Program-made: the position numbers and the translations under genes
Part shown: piece after piece, positions 11,470 through 22,075 of the stretch
Layout of the letters: each line of letters opens with the position of its first letter
Numbering within the stretch: the stretch's first letter is position 1
Notes under the pieces: generated by a model
What the model was told of the DNA's origin: nothing
The model's database searches: none
What the model saw: only the letters and a program-made list of their open reading frames with translations
Assembly (NCBI RefSeq): GCF_000005505.3
Contig: NC_016132.3
Coordinates: 23,922,501-23,986,500 of the forward strand
Source: Brachypodium distachyon
Taxonomy: Eukaryota; Streptophyta; Magnoliopsida; Poales; Poaceae
DNA length: 64,000 nucleotides
Direction: 5' to 3'

Positions 11470-12470
11470 TAACAACATGTACATCCATTTCTATCATAAT
11501 TTATCACTCAACCGTATCTCGTATTTTTTTCATTCCAAATTAAGTTACCACCTCGATTTAAAATGACCCAACACAAATCCTATGTCCTCGTCGTTGTACA
11601 AATCGCCGTATCCAACGAACACGATAACCATATGGTCATATATTTCGGTCAAAAGTATAGCATGCACCATCGCATTTCGCATCTCCTCCACTTCAAATCG
11701 AGCTACCACCTTCATTTAAATAAAGACCCCACACAAAGCCTATCTCCAGGCGTCCCTTAACAAATACAAATTGTTACCCGCTAGAGCATACAAATTGTCA
11801 TCTCCTAATGAACACAAATTGCCACACATCATACACACAAATTGTCATACCCAAATTAACATAAATAACCATGTATGTCCATCCATTTTGTTAAAAATGT
11901 GTAGCACCCACCACTACCACACTCATCTCCTCCGCTCCAAATTGAGCTACCACCTCCATTTAAAACGACCACACACAAACATATCTTTTTTTCTTTCTGT
12001 AATAAACACAAATCGCCACCCCAAATGCAGATAAATCGCCACCTCCGATGCAGATAAATTGCCACCCGTAATGTAGATAAATTGCCACTCATAATGCAGA
12101 TAAATTGCCACCTCCGATGAACATAAATTGTCACCCATGATGCAGATAAATTGTCACCCCTAAAACAAATAAATTGCCACCTTTGATGAACAGAAATTTC
12201 CACGCACTAATGAACACAAATAACCATTGTCGGTCAATTTCGCTCAAAATCTAGCACCCCCACTGAATCCCATATCTCCTCCACTCCAAATCGAATTACC
12301 ACCTCCATTTAAAACAACCCACACAAACAATATCTCCCCGCGCTCCTCATGATCTCAAATTGCCACCCTGATGAACACAAATCGTCACCCATAATACACA
12401 CAAATTGCCATCTCCAATGACCATAATTTCCACTCATAATGCATAAAAAATGTCATAACTAATCGACCCA
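11470..12470. repeat. Hierarchical satellite-like array (120-bp and 23-bp units)
   Basis: Four diverged modules of about 120 bp lie near 11477-11590, 11629-11757, 11872-11995 and 12223-12350. Each has TAGCA or similar, then TCTCCTCCACTCCAAAT, then TACCACCTCCATTTAAA and ACACAAA. Between and after them run variable numbers (about 1-2, 4-5, 9-10, 4-5) of a 23-bp unit beginning AAATTGCCACC. Open frames in the array are by-products of the period. Confidence 0.8.
12010..12222. repeat. Longest run of the 23-bp tandem repeat (about 9 units)
   Basis: Units start AAATCGCCACC or AAATTGCCACC and end with ATGCAGAT or similar, repeating every 23 bp. Because 23 is not a multiple of three, each strand is open in shifting frames. 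Confidence 0.85.
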
Positions 12471-12483
12471 GGCACCAAAACCG

Positions 12484-12865
12484 CGCATGGTGCAGGATTT
12501 GTTCGACGTGGTCCAGCTCCACAGGGACGGCGTGGAGTGGAAGGACATGGTGTACCACGCCTCGCACGGACAGGCCGTCGCTGATGCTCGTGTACTCCCA
12601 TGACGGGGGCTGCTACCTCGGCTCCTACGCCAGCTGTCCTTCCACGTCTCCTGCCTTTGTGCTGCCACCGAGCTCCATGCCATCGTGCTCTCCGTCACGT
12701 ACCGCCTCGCCCCCTGACACTTCGCCTCTCCGCTGCCATCCACGACGACGTGGATTTCCCCTCCTGGCTCCATGTGAAGGCCGAGATCGGTGACACCGAC
12801 CCGTGGCTCTTGGAGTCGGCCGTCTTAGCCAGAACCTTCTTCTCTGGCGCCTCCCCCGGCCACTA
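12484..12865 (+). pseudogene. GID1L2-like/CXE carboxylesterase pseudogene
   Basis: Across frames the sequence follows plant alpha/beta-hydrolase carboxylesterases of the GID1L2-like group. It starts VQDLFDVVQLHRDGVEWKDM, then LVYSHDGGCYLGSYA in place of the oxyanion-hole HGGGY motif, then HAIVLSVTYRLAP, then AAIHDDVDFPSWL, then DPWLLESA and ARTFFSGASPG in place of the nucleophile elbow GxSAGANLA. Frame changes occur near 12560 and 12720, and a TGA follows YRLAP. The HGG motif is damaged (H-D-G-G), and everything after the nucleophile region, including the catalytic Asp and His, is missing. It is a non-functional 5' piece of a gene. Confidence 0.7.
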
Positions 12866-13310
12866 CTACGGTGTGCGGCGACGAGCGACGGCTCGTGGTG
12901 GCGAGACAAGGGCAGCGCGAGGTGGCTCGCGGCAGCGCGCGGAGACGAGGGCAGGCGGGCAGCGCGCGGCGGCTCGCAGCAGCGCGCAGACACGGGGCTG
13001 GTGTGTGGCGACGGCGGGGAGGCTTCTCGCGGTGGCGCGTGGAGGAAGTGAAGACACGCGGCGGCGGCAGGGCTGGCGCGCGGAAGCAGTGAAGGTGCCC
13101 GGCGGCGGCGGCTCGCGGCAGCGTGCGGAGACGGGGCCGGCGTGCGGCGGCGACGGGGGAGGCGCGCGGCGGCGGGGACTGCCCGCGGCACAGCGGGGAC
13201 GGCGGCGTTGGATGCACAGACAGAAACGATGCGTCGCGCGAGGAGAAAGGGAAGAGGCAGTGCGTCGCGCGAGCAAACCACCGAGCGAACGTTCGTTCGC
13301 TATAATTTCC
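12866..13310. other. GC-rich low-complexity tract
   Basis: Irregular repeats of GGCAGCGCGCGG, GCGGCGGC and CGGAGACGGGG-type words leave all six frames open, giving Arg/Ala/Gly- or Pro/Arg-rich translations. I see no domain or splice structure and do not call a gene. It directly abuts the esterase relic. Confidence 0.5.
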
Positions 13311-13322
13311 GTTTAATATATA

Positions 13323-13625
13323 CTACCTCCATTCCCAAATGTGTGAAGTCGTGGCTTTGCCCTAATTCAAAGTTCTTCAAATCTTACCAAGTTTATATAA
13401 AAATCTACCAACATCTATAACTCTAAATTAGTTCTATGATATCTTCATATATATTTTTTCATAGTATATGGAAATGGAACCGGGCAAGAGCCTTTAGCGC
13501 TGAAAAAATTATTTTCATATTATACTCATTTCATATTGTAGATTTTTCTATAAACTCGTTCAAATTTGAAGAATTTTGACCTAGGACAAAGCTGGAACCT
13601 TTCATATTTTAGGAATGGGAGGAGC
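13323..13625. mobile_element. Stowaway-like MITE, about 300 bp
   Basis: The left end CTACCTCCATTCCCAAA pairs with the right end read in reverse, CTCCTCCCATTCCTAAAA. Matching inner arms follow (AAAGTTCTTCAAAT and, opposite, ATTTGAAGAATTTTG). TA flanks the left side, and TATA follows the right end after a few bases. The centre at about 13470-13500 departs from symmetry and may hold a small insertion. Confidence 0.7.
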
Positions 13626-14477
13626 GATATATAGATTCGTCATCCAAATAATGTGATCCATTAAACACTGGTGTCACTTTCCTTTTCGTCAAACCACTCG
13701 TTGAATCAAGATTCAATAGTACAGCCCACAGGTGATCAATTTGTTATCTGAGCATCGCCCTCGCCTTCTGTCTGTGCATTTTGACGGTACATGTTTGTCC
13801 TGGAGTTTGACGATGATAAGCACAGTTGGATGAAACCGTCAAGGTATAGTTTATCTGTAACATTTAGTTCTCAGATGTTAACGTGGTAGCTGTTCTTGAC
13901 GGGTGAAACATTCAACCTTTGGATTTGGCCAAACTGCATGGACCAACAACCACACATGACACCTCACTAACACTGATGTCACTCAAGCCGTTGATTCTCT
14001 CCGCGCTCATTCCTACACTTGACCATGCAATTGCGGACAAAATTTCTGAGAATACTTGAATCGCACTAAAATTTCATTCTTTTATGTTTTTCGAAGGCAC
14101 CAATTTTCTTTCTGATTGGGTACGGTAGAGCTGTGGTACGTTGCATCCCCAATTGTAATTTCCAATTCGTTATTCATCTGAACCGTTCCTGTTCTGCTAC
14201 TGTCTTTCCTACCCAAACAGTAAAAGATTGATCAGGTCAGCAGCTTATGACTCGCGAGATAAAGACGAAAGCGAAAACATTGCAGTCTTAACTGCCCTTG
14301 TGATTGTCATTAAGACTTTGGTTAAGATTTAACCATCAAGTCAAACGAAACTGGGAACACGACGTCCGAGATGCCACAACTCGGATGACGGTCGGCCAGT
14401 GCCCAGTGATCACCGATCAACGGCGGGGCGAAAAAGAAATTGAAGCAGGCGATCGAGCAACCAACGACGCCGGATCG
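13626..14477. other. Upstream region of the receptor-like kinase gene
   Basis: No separate gene seen. The open frame of the kinase continues upstream in frame to about 14304, with an in-frame ATG at 14385. I could not identify a TATA box with confidence. Confidence 0.4.
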
Positions 14478-15842
14478 ATGCAGGCCAAGAAGGTCCTCGC
14501 CGTGGCGGCGGCAGCCGCCCTCGTGCTCGCGGCCGAGCTCGCTCTGTACCTCCGGTTCCGCCTGTCGAGGCCGTTCTACCTGTCCACGGCCGGCGTCCTC
14601 TCGGCGTCGGCCGTGGCGGCGCTCCTGCTGCTCCTCAAGATGCGGGGTTTCGGGCAGTCCTCGGCGCGTCGGCGGGCGCTGGAGCACGGCGAGGAGGATT
14701 ACGAACTCCGCGGCGTGGAGTACAGCTTCTTCCGCAAGGTGGCCGGGCTGCCGAGCAAGTTCTCCCTGGAGGCGCTGGCCCTGGCCACGGACAACTTCCA
14801 GTGCGTGGCCGGGCGTGGCTCGTCCGGCACCGTGTTCCGGGGCCTCCTGGACGACGGCACCCCCGTGGCCGTGAAGCGGATCGACAACAACAACCGTGCC
14901 GGGAGCAGCGGCAGCAACAGCGTGGCGGACAGGGAGTTCAAGGCGGAGGTGTCAGCGATCGCGGGCGCGCAGCACGTGAACCTGGTCCGCCTCCTGGGCT
15001 TCTCCCTCTCCCACCCGCGCTCCCGCTTCCTCGTCTACGAGTTCATGGAGCACGGCTCGCTCAACCGCTGGATCTTCCCGCGCCCGCTCGGCTCTTCCAA
15101 CGGCGGATGCCTGCCGTGGGCGCAGAGGCGCCAGGTGGCGGTGGACGTGGCGAAGGCGCTGGCGTACCTGCACCACGACTGCCGCGCCACGGTGCTGCAC
15201 CTGGACGTGAAGCCGGAGAACATCCTCCTGGACGGCGGCTTCCACGGGATCCTGTCGGATTTCGGGCTGTCGAAGCTGGTGGGGAAGGAGCAGAGCCGGG
15301 TGGTGACGGCGGTGCGCGGCACCACGGGGTACTTGGCGCCCGAGTGGCTCCTGGGTGCCGGGGTCACGGCGAAATCCGACGTGTACAGCTACGGGATCGT
15401 GCTGCTGGAGATGGTGGCCGGGCGGCGGAGCATGGTCCGGGAGGAGGAGGAAGGGCTGTGGTCGTACCTCCCGAGGATCGCGGCCGACGTGGCGAGGGAA
15501 GGGCGCGTGATGGAGCTGCTGGACAAGAGGCTCGTCCGGGAGGTGTCGGCGGCGGAGGAGGCGGCGGTGAGGAGGATGGTCCACGTGGCGCTGTGGTGCG
15601 CGCAGGAGAGGGCCGGGGAGCGGCCCACCATGGCGCGCGTGGTGGAGATGCTGGAGGGGAGGGGGGTGCTGGAGGAGGTGGAGGCGCCGCCGCCGTCGGA
15701 TATGGTCATGGTGGACCTGCTGGCGCTGGATCACGGCAGGGGCGGGGGCGGTCCGTTCGGGCTGCCGGCGAGATCGGCCGCGTCGTCGTCGGTGCTCAGC
15801 GAGTGCGACTCGTTCAAGCTGTCCTACCTGACGGGGCGATAG
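14478..15842 (+). CDS. Receptor-like protein kinase, At5g20050-like (non-RD)
   Basis: An intronless 454-residue serine/threonine kinase, close in length and order to Arabidopsis At5g20050. Two hydrophobic segments lie at about residues 5-25 and 33-54, so it has no large ectodomain. The kinase domain is complete: glycine loop GRGSSGTV (112-119), VAVK lysine 133, helix-C glutamate about 157, catalytic loop HLDVKPEN (Asp 243), DFG (261-263), APEW (287-290) and DVYSYGIVLLE. The residue before the catalytic Asp is Leu rather than Arg, so it is a non-RD kinase, as in its relatives. The C-terminal tail is Gly/Ser-rich. The ATG at 14478 was chosen because MQAKK plus a hydrophobic segment matches the family start; an in-frame ATG at 14385 would add 31 residues. 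Expected at the membrane; the ligand and pathway are unknown. Confidence 0.93.
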   Translation: MQAKKVLAVAAAAALVLAAELALYLRFRLSRPFYLSTAGVLSASAVAALLLLLKMRGFGQSSARRRALEHGEEDYELRGVEYSFFRKVAGLPSKFSLEALALATDNFQCVAGRGSSGTVFRGLLDDGTPVAVKRIDNNNRAGSSGSNSVADREFKAEVSAIAGAQHVNLVRLLGFSLSHPRSRFLVYEFMEHGSLNRWIFPRPLGSSNGGCLPWAQRRQVAVDVAKALAYLHHDCRATVLHLDVKPENILLDGGFHGILSDFGLSKLVGKEQSRVVTAVRGTTGYLAPEWLLGAGVTAKSDVYSYGIVLLEMVAGRRSMVREEEEGLWSYLPRIAADVAREGRVMELLDKRLVREVSAAEEAAVRRMVHVALWCAQERAGERPTMARVVEMLEGRGVLEEVEAPPPSDMVMVDLLALDHGRGGGGPFGLPARSAASSSVLSECDSFKLSYLTGR

Positions 15843-16172
15843 GTCAGCGTGCGGGAAGCGGAGGATTTTTTTACTATTTTTTTTTACCGCTGGCCGCACT
15901 CGTCGTCCCTGCAGTCCAATTCTGCTTCGAGACCGGTGACAAGAATTTAGGAGTAAAAGAGCACGGTTGTTCATGAATTTTGGCATGTGCACGCATCTTG
16001 GTCACACGTCTCAGAAAATACTGCGGACCGATCATTAATTTGAAAATAGTTGTGTCCCCGTTTGGTCCGTTTGAGTGGCGACGCGGGCATCCCAGAGGCT
16101 TGCCGCGGAGGCGAAGGTTGTGCTTGGTTTGGAAGGTCCTGCAGGTCGTCCGGCAGCGATGATTATTGTTTG

Positions 16173-17009
16173 TGACAACAATTAGAGTAAGGGGTGCCAA
16201 TGATCGATGGCACAAGTGTGGTTATAAAAGTATGGCGTGTACGCTGGTCTTATAGCGAAGGTCGCCGTACATTTGGACAAATTGACACGTCGATATTTTT
16301 TGAATAGGTTCGGTCGATCCTGCGGGTGCGACTTATTCCTATGTTAGGAAAGGCTTCGAGGGGTTGTTAGCCAAGGGCTTGGACCGAACGGATCTTGCCA
16401 AGACACCTTTTGACAAGAGGTTCGTCGGGGCCGCCTCGTACTTGAACCGAACGCGTCTTTCCAAGTATCGAGGTTAGGATACCTTCGGAACTCTAACCCA
16501 ACCCCTTCTCCCTCGAGTCCGGACCGAACGCGTCTTCCCGGATCTCGAAACTACAGCTCTTTGCAAGAGGCTCTAGCCCTCTCCCGTTGAGTTTATTCAA
16601 GTTGACAGTGAATGATACATGCCCCCATGGGAGGGTATTTATAGCCTAGGGGTCCATGACAAAAGACCATAGCTACCCTTGAGAGAGAGAAAAGTGGGGG
16701 CAAAGTGGTAAAAGTAGCTCCTTTGGTCCGTAGCTTTTGTGTGCACCATGGGGGAAAAGAGGGGCTTGGTCCATGGTCCACCATGGACTAAGGGCCCCTT
16801 CCTCACACCTTTCTTGTCCCCCACTCTAACCCATTTGACCCTTTGACCATGGAATGAGAGGTTTGACTCGTTAACTAGTCTTCCTCTGCCACGTAAAATT
16901 GACCGCGCCACGTAGGTGTCTTTGAGTCGTGTTTGCGGAATGTTGACTTGGTCGTCGCCACGTAAGATTTACGGCCCGACCCATATAAGGGTTTTATTTT
17001 ACTACAACA
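16173..17009 (-). repeat. 3' LTR of Tat element 1
   Basis: It begins TGACAACAATTAGAG and ends TTACTACAACA on the plus strand. Immediately beyond 17009 the minus strand reads AAGGGGGCTAC, the polypurine tract expected just before a 3' LTR. A TATA-like TATAAATA lies at 16643-16636 on the minus strand. Confidence 0.95.
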
Positions 17010-17309
17010 GTAGCCCCCTTGAGCTGGAGGCATCGAGAATGCCTTCGGGTCAACCTCCGGTGCGAGATTTTTGATCTTTTTCGTCGCTCTTGGATTCATG
17101 ACGGTGTCCCTTGACGGATACTCCGATGGGCTCCCTTGTGAGAAACGGAGGTACTTGGTGTTTTTCCTACAAAGAAAGGGATCCTTGGAGGTGTTGCGGA
17201 GAAATTCCATACCCATGGCGAAATTCTCTGCGAGAAATCGATTTTCGGGGGGTATTTTTGCAAAATCCGAGACCCTAGGGGCCTCTCTGCGAGAAATCCG
17301 GTGCAATTT

Positions 17310-18188
17310 GATCTCGAGGCATTCGCAGAATTTGATGAATTCCGCACAGTCGAACTGTTTGTCATTGTCCACGGTTAGCTCTCGCGGGACGCCATATCGG
17401 CATATGATGTTTTCCCAGAAAAAATTTTGAACGGCCTGTGACGTGATCTTGCCGAGTGGCGCTGCTTCTATCCATTTGGAGAAGTAATCAATCGTCACCA
17501 CGAGATACTTGCAGCCCCCGTTGCATGCGGGGAAAGGCCCGAGAAGGTCCATTCCCCAGCGTGCAAATGACCATGTTATCGGGATATTCTTCAGGGAAGT
17601 CACGGGCGCATGGATTGACTTAGCCATTTTCTGGCAAGCTTCGCATTTCTGCAATATGGTGATTGCGTCTTGCACCATGGTGGGCCAATAGAATCCCTGT
17701 CGTAAGGCTTTCGCCGCGGTGGCTCTTGGCGCGAGATGGTGGTCGCATATTCCCGAATGGATTTTCAGGAGGAGCTCGGCTCCCCGGTCAGGAGTAATGC
17801 ACTTAAGCAATGCGGCCGCCCCTTTCTTGTATAGGATGCCGTCGAGGAGGACGTACATCTTGGCTTTTGCGAGCAGAGTTTTGGCGCTTGGGCCTTCTGC
17901 TTCTTTGTCCACTTCGCCTTTCAAGGCGCGGATAATCGGTGTCATCCAAGAGGGTGGAGCGTCGATGACCATACTGGTCTTTGAAGCTTCGTCGAGGGCG
18001 TCGGCTTCTTCCTTTATGGATGGGGTGCGAATCACTTTGAAGAATGCACCGGGTGGCAGCGGTTCTTTGGAACCGGCCGTTCGGGCTAACCTGTCGGCCA
18101 GGTGATTTTCTCCTCGGGGAATGCGTCGCGCCTCCATACCTAGGAAATATTGTTCCATCTTGCGAACTTCTTCGATATGTTTCTTCAT
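17310..18188 (-). pseudogene. Integrase of Tat element 1, truncated
   Basis: It has the HHCC zinc-binding region (HSGICDHHLAPRAT, FYWPTM, CEACQKMAKS), then core motifs with the first two catalytic aspartates (WGMDLLGPF and VDNDKQF). After CLEIKLHR the integrase homology ends near 17310. The catalytic glutamate segment (usually NGQVE) and the C-terminal domain are absent. The remaining 17010-17310 has no recognisable coding meaning and runs to the polypurine tract. Confidence 0.85.
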
Positions 18189-18200
18189 CCTTTCATCAAG

Positions 18201-18509
18201 TCATTGATATGACTTGTCCATTTGGTTTATCACCAGTTGAGAGTCTCTTTGGATGAGAAGGCGTCGGACTCCCATGGCCTTGGCCAGTCGAAGTCCGAGA
18301 AGTAGCGCCTCATACTCCGCCATATCGTTGGTGGCGTTGAAGTCCAGGTGGGCGGCGTACTCCAGGATTTTTCCTTCGGGGCTGATGAGTATTACTTTGG
18401 CCCCGGAGCCGTAGAGGCGCTTGGAGCCATCGAACCTCATTATCCTTGTGGTTCGGGGGGCTTGGTTTTGGATGTGATTTCTTCGGGTGGGGCTAGTGGG
18501 GCATGCCAC
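18201..18509 (-). pseudogene. Second (archaeal-type) RNase H of Tat element 1
   Basis: A separate RNase H follows the gypsy one. It has FDGSK (first Asp), AEYEALLLGL (Glu) and the RDSQLVINQ block (Asp). Tat-lineage elements are known for this additional domain. The frame ends in a TGA at 18203-18201, where relatives read on into the integrase region, so this is another in-frame stop. Confidence 0.8.
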
Positions 18510-19912
18510 TCTGCCACAAAGTTAGCCAGGACTTGGGATTTTATGGCCGTTCTCGCCGTGAGTTCTAGCGAAAAAGGGGCCAATTCCGTTGCCCATTTGG
18601 CGATTCTTCCGGTGGCTTCCTTATTGCCGAAGACTTCTCTGAGTGGGAAGGTGGTTGGCACCATTATGGTGTGGCCCATGAAGTAATGACGGATTTTTCG
18701 AGAGGCCATGAGGAGGGCGTAAGCGATCATCTCGATCTGGGTGTATCGACCTTTTGCTCCTCCCAAGGCTTCGCTCACGTAATATACCGAGCGTTGTGAC
18801 CCGTCTTCCTCCTTCACGAGTGCTACGCTCACGGCGACCGGGGTCGCGGCAAGGTACAGGAGCAAGGGCTCCCCCTGCTTTGGGCTCGTGAGAAGCGGAG
18901 GGGTCGACAAATAGGTCTTGAGTTCTTCGAAGGCTCTTTGAGCTTCGTCGGTCCACTCAAAGTTGTCGAGGCTTCTCAAGGCTTTGAAAAAGGGAAGACC
19001 CTTCTCGGCTGATCGTGCGACGAATCGTCCCAAGGCCGCCATTCTTCCCGCTAGGCGCTGCACATCTTTGACGGAGCGAGGAGGCTCCATTTCCATGATG
19101 GCCCGGATTTTCTCCGGGTTAGCCTCGATCCCTCGTTGAGAGACGAAGAAGCCCAAGAGTTTTCCTCCTCGAACTCCGAATGCGCACTTCCCCGGATTGA
19201 GCTTTATGCCGTACTTGCGAAGATTGTCGAAGGTTTCCTGCAGGTCCTTGGGATGAGTTCCTGCAATTTGACTCTTGATGACGGCGTCATCCACGTATAC
19301 TCCGGCGTTTCTCCCCAACTATTCTTTGAGGATGAGGCTGACGAGGCGTTGGAAGGTCGTGCCGGCGTTCCTCAATCCAAAGGGCATTCTGCGATAGCAG
19401 AAGGTGCTGACGGGAGTGATGAAGCTGGTCTTTTCCTCGTCTTCCTTGGCCATGTGGACTTGGTGATATCCTGAATAGGCGTCCAAGAAGCTCAAACTCT
19501 AGCATCCTGCCGTGGAGTCGACTAGTTGGTCGATCCGAGGGAGCGGGTAGTCGTCCTTGGGGCATGCCTTGTTTAGGTCGGTGAAGTCGACACACATTCG
19601 CCACTTGCCGTTGGCCTTTTTCACCAAGACAGGATTGGCTAGCCACTCGGGATGCCAAACTTCTCGGATAAGCCCGGCGTCGGAGAGTTTAGCGATTTCT
19701 TGTTTGATGACTTCGCTTCGCTCGGTGGAGAGTTTCTGAAGCTTCTGCTTCATGGGAGCTTTGTCGAGTCTCACGGCGAGGCGATGTTCCATGACGTCAC
19801 GCGGGACTCCTCCCATGTCGGAAGGTGACCAAGCGAAGAGGTCGGAATTCTTCCGGAGCAGGCCGACAAGTTCTTCCTCGAGTTTACTCGGGAGGTCGGC
19901 TCCAATCTTCAC
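18440..19912 (-). pseudogene. Reverse transcriptase and RNase H of Tat element 1
   Basis: From 19912 the RT reads through EVWHPEWLANPVLVKK, WRMCVDFTDLNKACPKD and PLPRIDQLVDSTAGC. In-frame TAG stops then occur at 19501-19499 and at 19321-19319. Beyond them are SFLDAYSGYHQ, RMPFGLRNAG and the catalytic YVDDAV. The connection and the gypsy-type RNase H follow (LLGFFVSQRGI, VYYVSEALGG, YFMGH). The fold is complete but interrupted by stops. Confidence 0.88.
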
Positions 19913-20030
19913 CGTGCGCGTGGCGTCATCTTGGGAGATGCGTACTTCCTTGAGTTCTCCCTCGGGGAGAGGCTTGGGGATGTAGCGCTCCTAAGGATTG
20001 GTTTCGGACGCTCCCATGCTCGAAAGCAAG

Positions 20031-20560
20031 TTAATACTCTTGGATGATTCTCCCTTTTCGACGCACTTGGTCTCGTGGCGGTAAAGTGTCTTCCTGTCGG
20101 AAGATTGCTCGCCGCGGACTGTTATCACGCCCTTCGGGCCTGGGATCTTCATGCACAAGAAATTGTTGTGGACGGCGGCACAAAGACGGTTTAGCGTCGT
20201 CCTCCCGAGGATGGCGTTGAAGGAGGCCTCCATATCCACCGCGTCGAAGCGTACGAGCTCGGTTTGATGATTTGTGGGTCTCCGAAGGTCGTGAGGAGCT
20301 CACTTGTCCGAGCGGCTGAATGGACTTCCCTGGTACGAAACCGGTGAGGGGATAAAGGGATGGTTGAAGCGAGCCGTTCTTGTATCCCCCTTGTGGCTCC
20401 ATCAGCTTCTTTAATGTGCTCAGATATAGGATGTCGGCGGAGCTTCCGCCGTCCACAAGAATCTTCTTGAGCTCACAATTGGCGACGATCGCCGTCACGA
20501 AGAGGGCGTCATCATGTGAGAAGCGTATCCCCTTAGGGTCTTCTCTGGTGAAGGCAATTG
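20031..20560 (-). pseudogene. Aspartic protease segment of Tat element 1
   Basis: The frame contains ILVDGGSSADILY, which corresponds to the retropepsin active-site loop (usually D-T/S-G; D-G-G-S-S is frequent in Tat relatives). After FVPGKSIQPLG the frame breaks near 20290, and the downstream part continues in another frame (MDMEASFNAILGRTTLN, 20239-20190), so one frameshift lies within the domain. Confidence 0.8.
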
Positions 20561-21186
20561 GCACGCTCGCCCACTTAGGTGGCGGTGTCGGGGTGAAGGT
20601 TCCCACAACATTGACTTCACGAGCGTACTCCTTGCGTTGTCGCTTTGATCCTCGTCCCGTTGCGGAGCCCCCAAGTATCACTCCTACATGATGTGCGGGT
20701 TCCTGGAACGGGAGGTTGTCTTCCTTGGGTGCTGGGTCAGCGACAAGGACGATGGCGGGGCGCGGAGCCTCAGCTGTCTTCTCATCCTTGCGCTGGGCTT
20801 GCATTGTTTCCTCTTGTAGGTTCCGAGGGCTGGGTTACCACCAGTCGTTGGGAAGGTGGCGCGAAGCCCATCGAGCGAGGCATGCCAAGTTCCGTATCCC
20901 CTGCGGGGGCAGCAACCATAGGCAGCTCGCCGATCCTTGCCACTATGTTGGTGAGTGTCGAGGGACCGCCTACGACGGTTTCGAGCACCTCGGTTCCTTC
21001 CGGGACGGCTGGTAGCGGAGGGGCGACCGCAACTTCCGTCATGGTGACCATGCTTGCGGCGGCGTCCGGATTGGTGATGTTTCCTTCTTCCTCGGGAGCC
21101 CCCGAGGCACTTGCTTTTTTTGTTTGCAACCGTGTAGATTTCGCGGCAAGTTGGGGACCCGATGAAGTAGGCTTCGTCGGGGCCAT
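20560..21186 (-). pseudogene. gag remnant of Tat element 1
   Basis: The N-terminal portion (MAPTKPTSSGPQ and an Ala/Pro-rich stretch) runs to about 20782. It jumps almost directly to the gag C-terminal block (HHVGVILGG, then KRQRKEY) in an overlapping frame near 20660. The central capsid region and the zinc knuckle are missing. The loss removes the structural protein needed for particle assembly, so any later movement of this copy would have required help in trans. Confidence 0.75.
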
Positions 21187-21210
21187 TAGATATTCAATTG
21201 CGGCGAGGGT

Positions 21211-21228
21211 TCCTTACGGTCGGCGCCA
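21211..21228 (-). promoter_or_regulatory. Primer-binding site of Tat element 1
   Basis: The minus strand reads TGGCGCCGACCGTAAGGA, 13 nt inside the 5' LTR. The TGGCGCC start is typical of plant retroelement primer-binding sites. I have not identified the matching tRNA. Confidence 0.6.
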
Positions 21229-21241
21229 CTATTGTTATTCT

Positions 21242-22075
21242 TGACAACAATTAGAGTAAGCGGTGCCAATGATCGATGGCACAAGTGCGGGTATAAAAGT
21301 ATGGCGTGTACGCTGGCCTTATAGCGAAGGTACACTTGGACAAGTTGACACGTCGATATTTTTTGAATAGGTTCGGTCGACCCTGCGGGTGTGACTTAAT
21401 CCTATGTTAGGAAAGGCTTCGAGGGGGTTGTTAGCCAAGGGCTTGGGCCGAGCGGATCTTCCCAAGACACCTTTTGGCGAGAGGTTCGTCGGGGCCGTCT
21501 CGTACTTGGACCGAACGCGTCTTTCCAAGTATCGAGGTTAGGATACCCTCGGATCTCTAACCCAACCCCTTCTCCCTCGAGTCCGGGCCGAACGCGTCTT
21601 CCCGGATCTCGAAACTAGAGCTCTTTGCAAGAGGCTCTAGCCCTCTCCCCTTGAGTTTATTCAAGTTGAGAGTGAATGATACATGCCCCCATGGGGGGGT
21701 ATTTATAGCCTAGGGGTCCATGACAAAAGACCATGGCTACCCTTGAGGGAGAGAGAAAAGTGGGGGCAAAGTGGTAAAAGTAGCTCCTTTGGTCCGTAGC
21801 TTTTGTGTGCACCATGGGGGAAAAGAGGGGCTTGGTCCATGGTCCACCATGGACTAAGGGCCCCCTCCTCACACCTTTCTTGCCCCCCACTCTAACTCAT
21901 TTGACCTTTTGAACATGGCATGAGAGGCTTGACTCGTTGACTAGTCTTCCTCTGCCACGTAGGATTGACCGCGCCACGTAGGTGTCTTTGACTCGTGTTT
22001 GCGGAATGTTGACTTGGTCGTCGCCACGTAAGATTTATGGCCCGACACATATAAGGGTTTTATTTTACTACAACA
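21242..22075 (-). repeat. 5' LTR of Tat element 1
   Basis: This is the near-identical partner of 16173-17009. The element's promoter would lie here, with TATAAATA at 21707-21700 on the minus strand. Confidence 0.95.

Larger units (their letters stand above)
16173..22075 (-). mobile_element. Ty3/gypsy Tat-lineage retrotransposon 1, defective
   Basis: LTRs of 837 and 834 bp, starting TGTTGTAGTAAAA and ending TTGTTGTCA on the minus strand, enclose 4.2 kb. A 5-bp target-site duplication GTTTG flanks it (16168-16172 and 22076-22080). Gene order on the minus strand is gag, protease, RT, RNase H, a second RNase H, integrase. The extra RNase H next to integrase is a hallmark of the Tat lineage. Most of gag is deleted, RT and RNase H contain in-frame stops, and the integrase loses its third catalytic residue, so the copy cannot be autonomous. 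LTRs differ by a few percent by eye. Confidence 0.95.

Noticed and set aside
12010..12222. CRISPR-like regular repeats
   Set aside because: The 23-bp units are contiguous without unique spacers and the DNA is from a plant nucleus. They are a degenerate tandem repeat.
12600..13316. Long open frames on both strands in the GC-rich tract (up to 238 codons)
   Set aside because: All frames are open because of GC-rich simple repeats. Translations are Arg/Ala/Gly- or Pro/Arg-rich with no domain; only the first part corresponds to the esterase relic, and in other frames.
14801..15992. Second long frames overlapping the kinase gene on both strands
   Set aside because: The kinase frame explains the locus with complete catalytic motifs. 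The overlapping frames are shadows of its high GC third positions.
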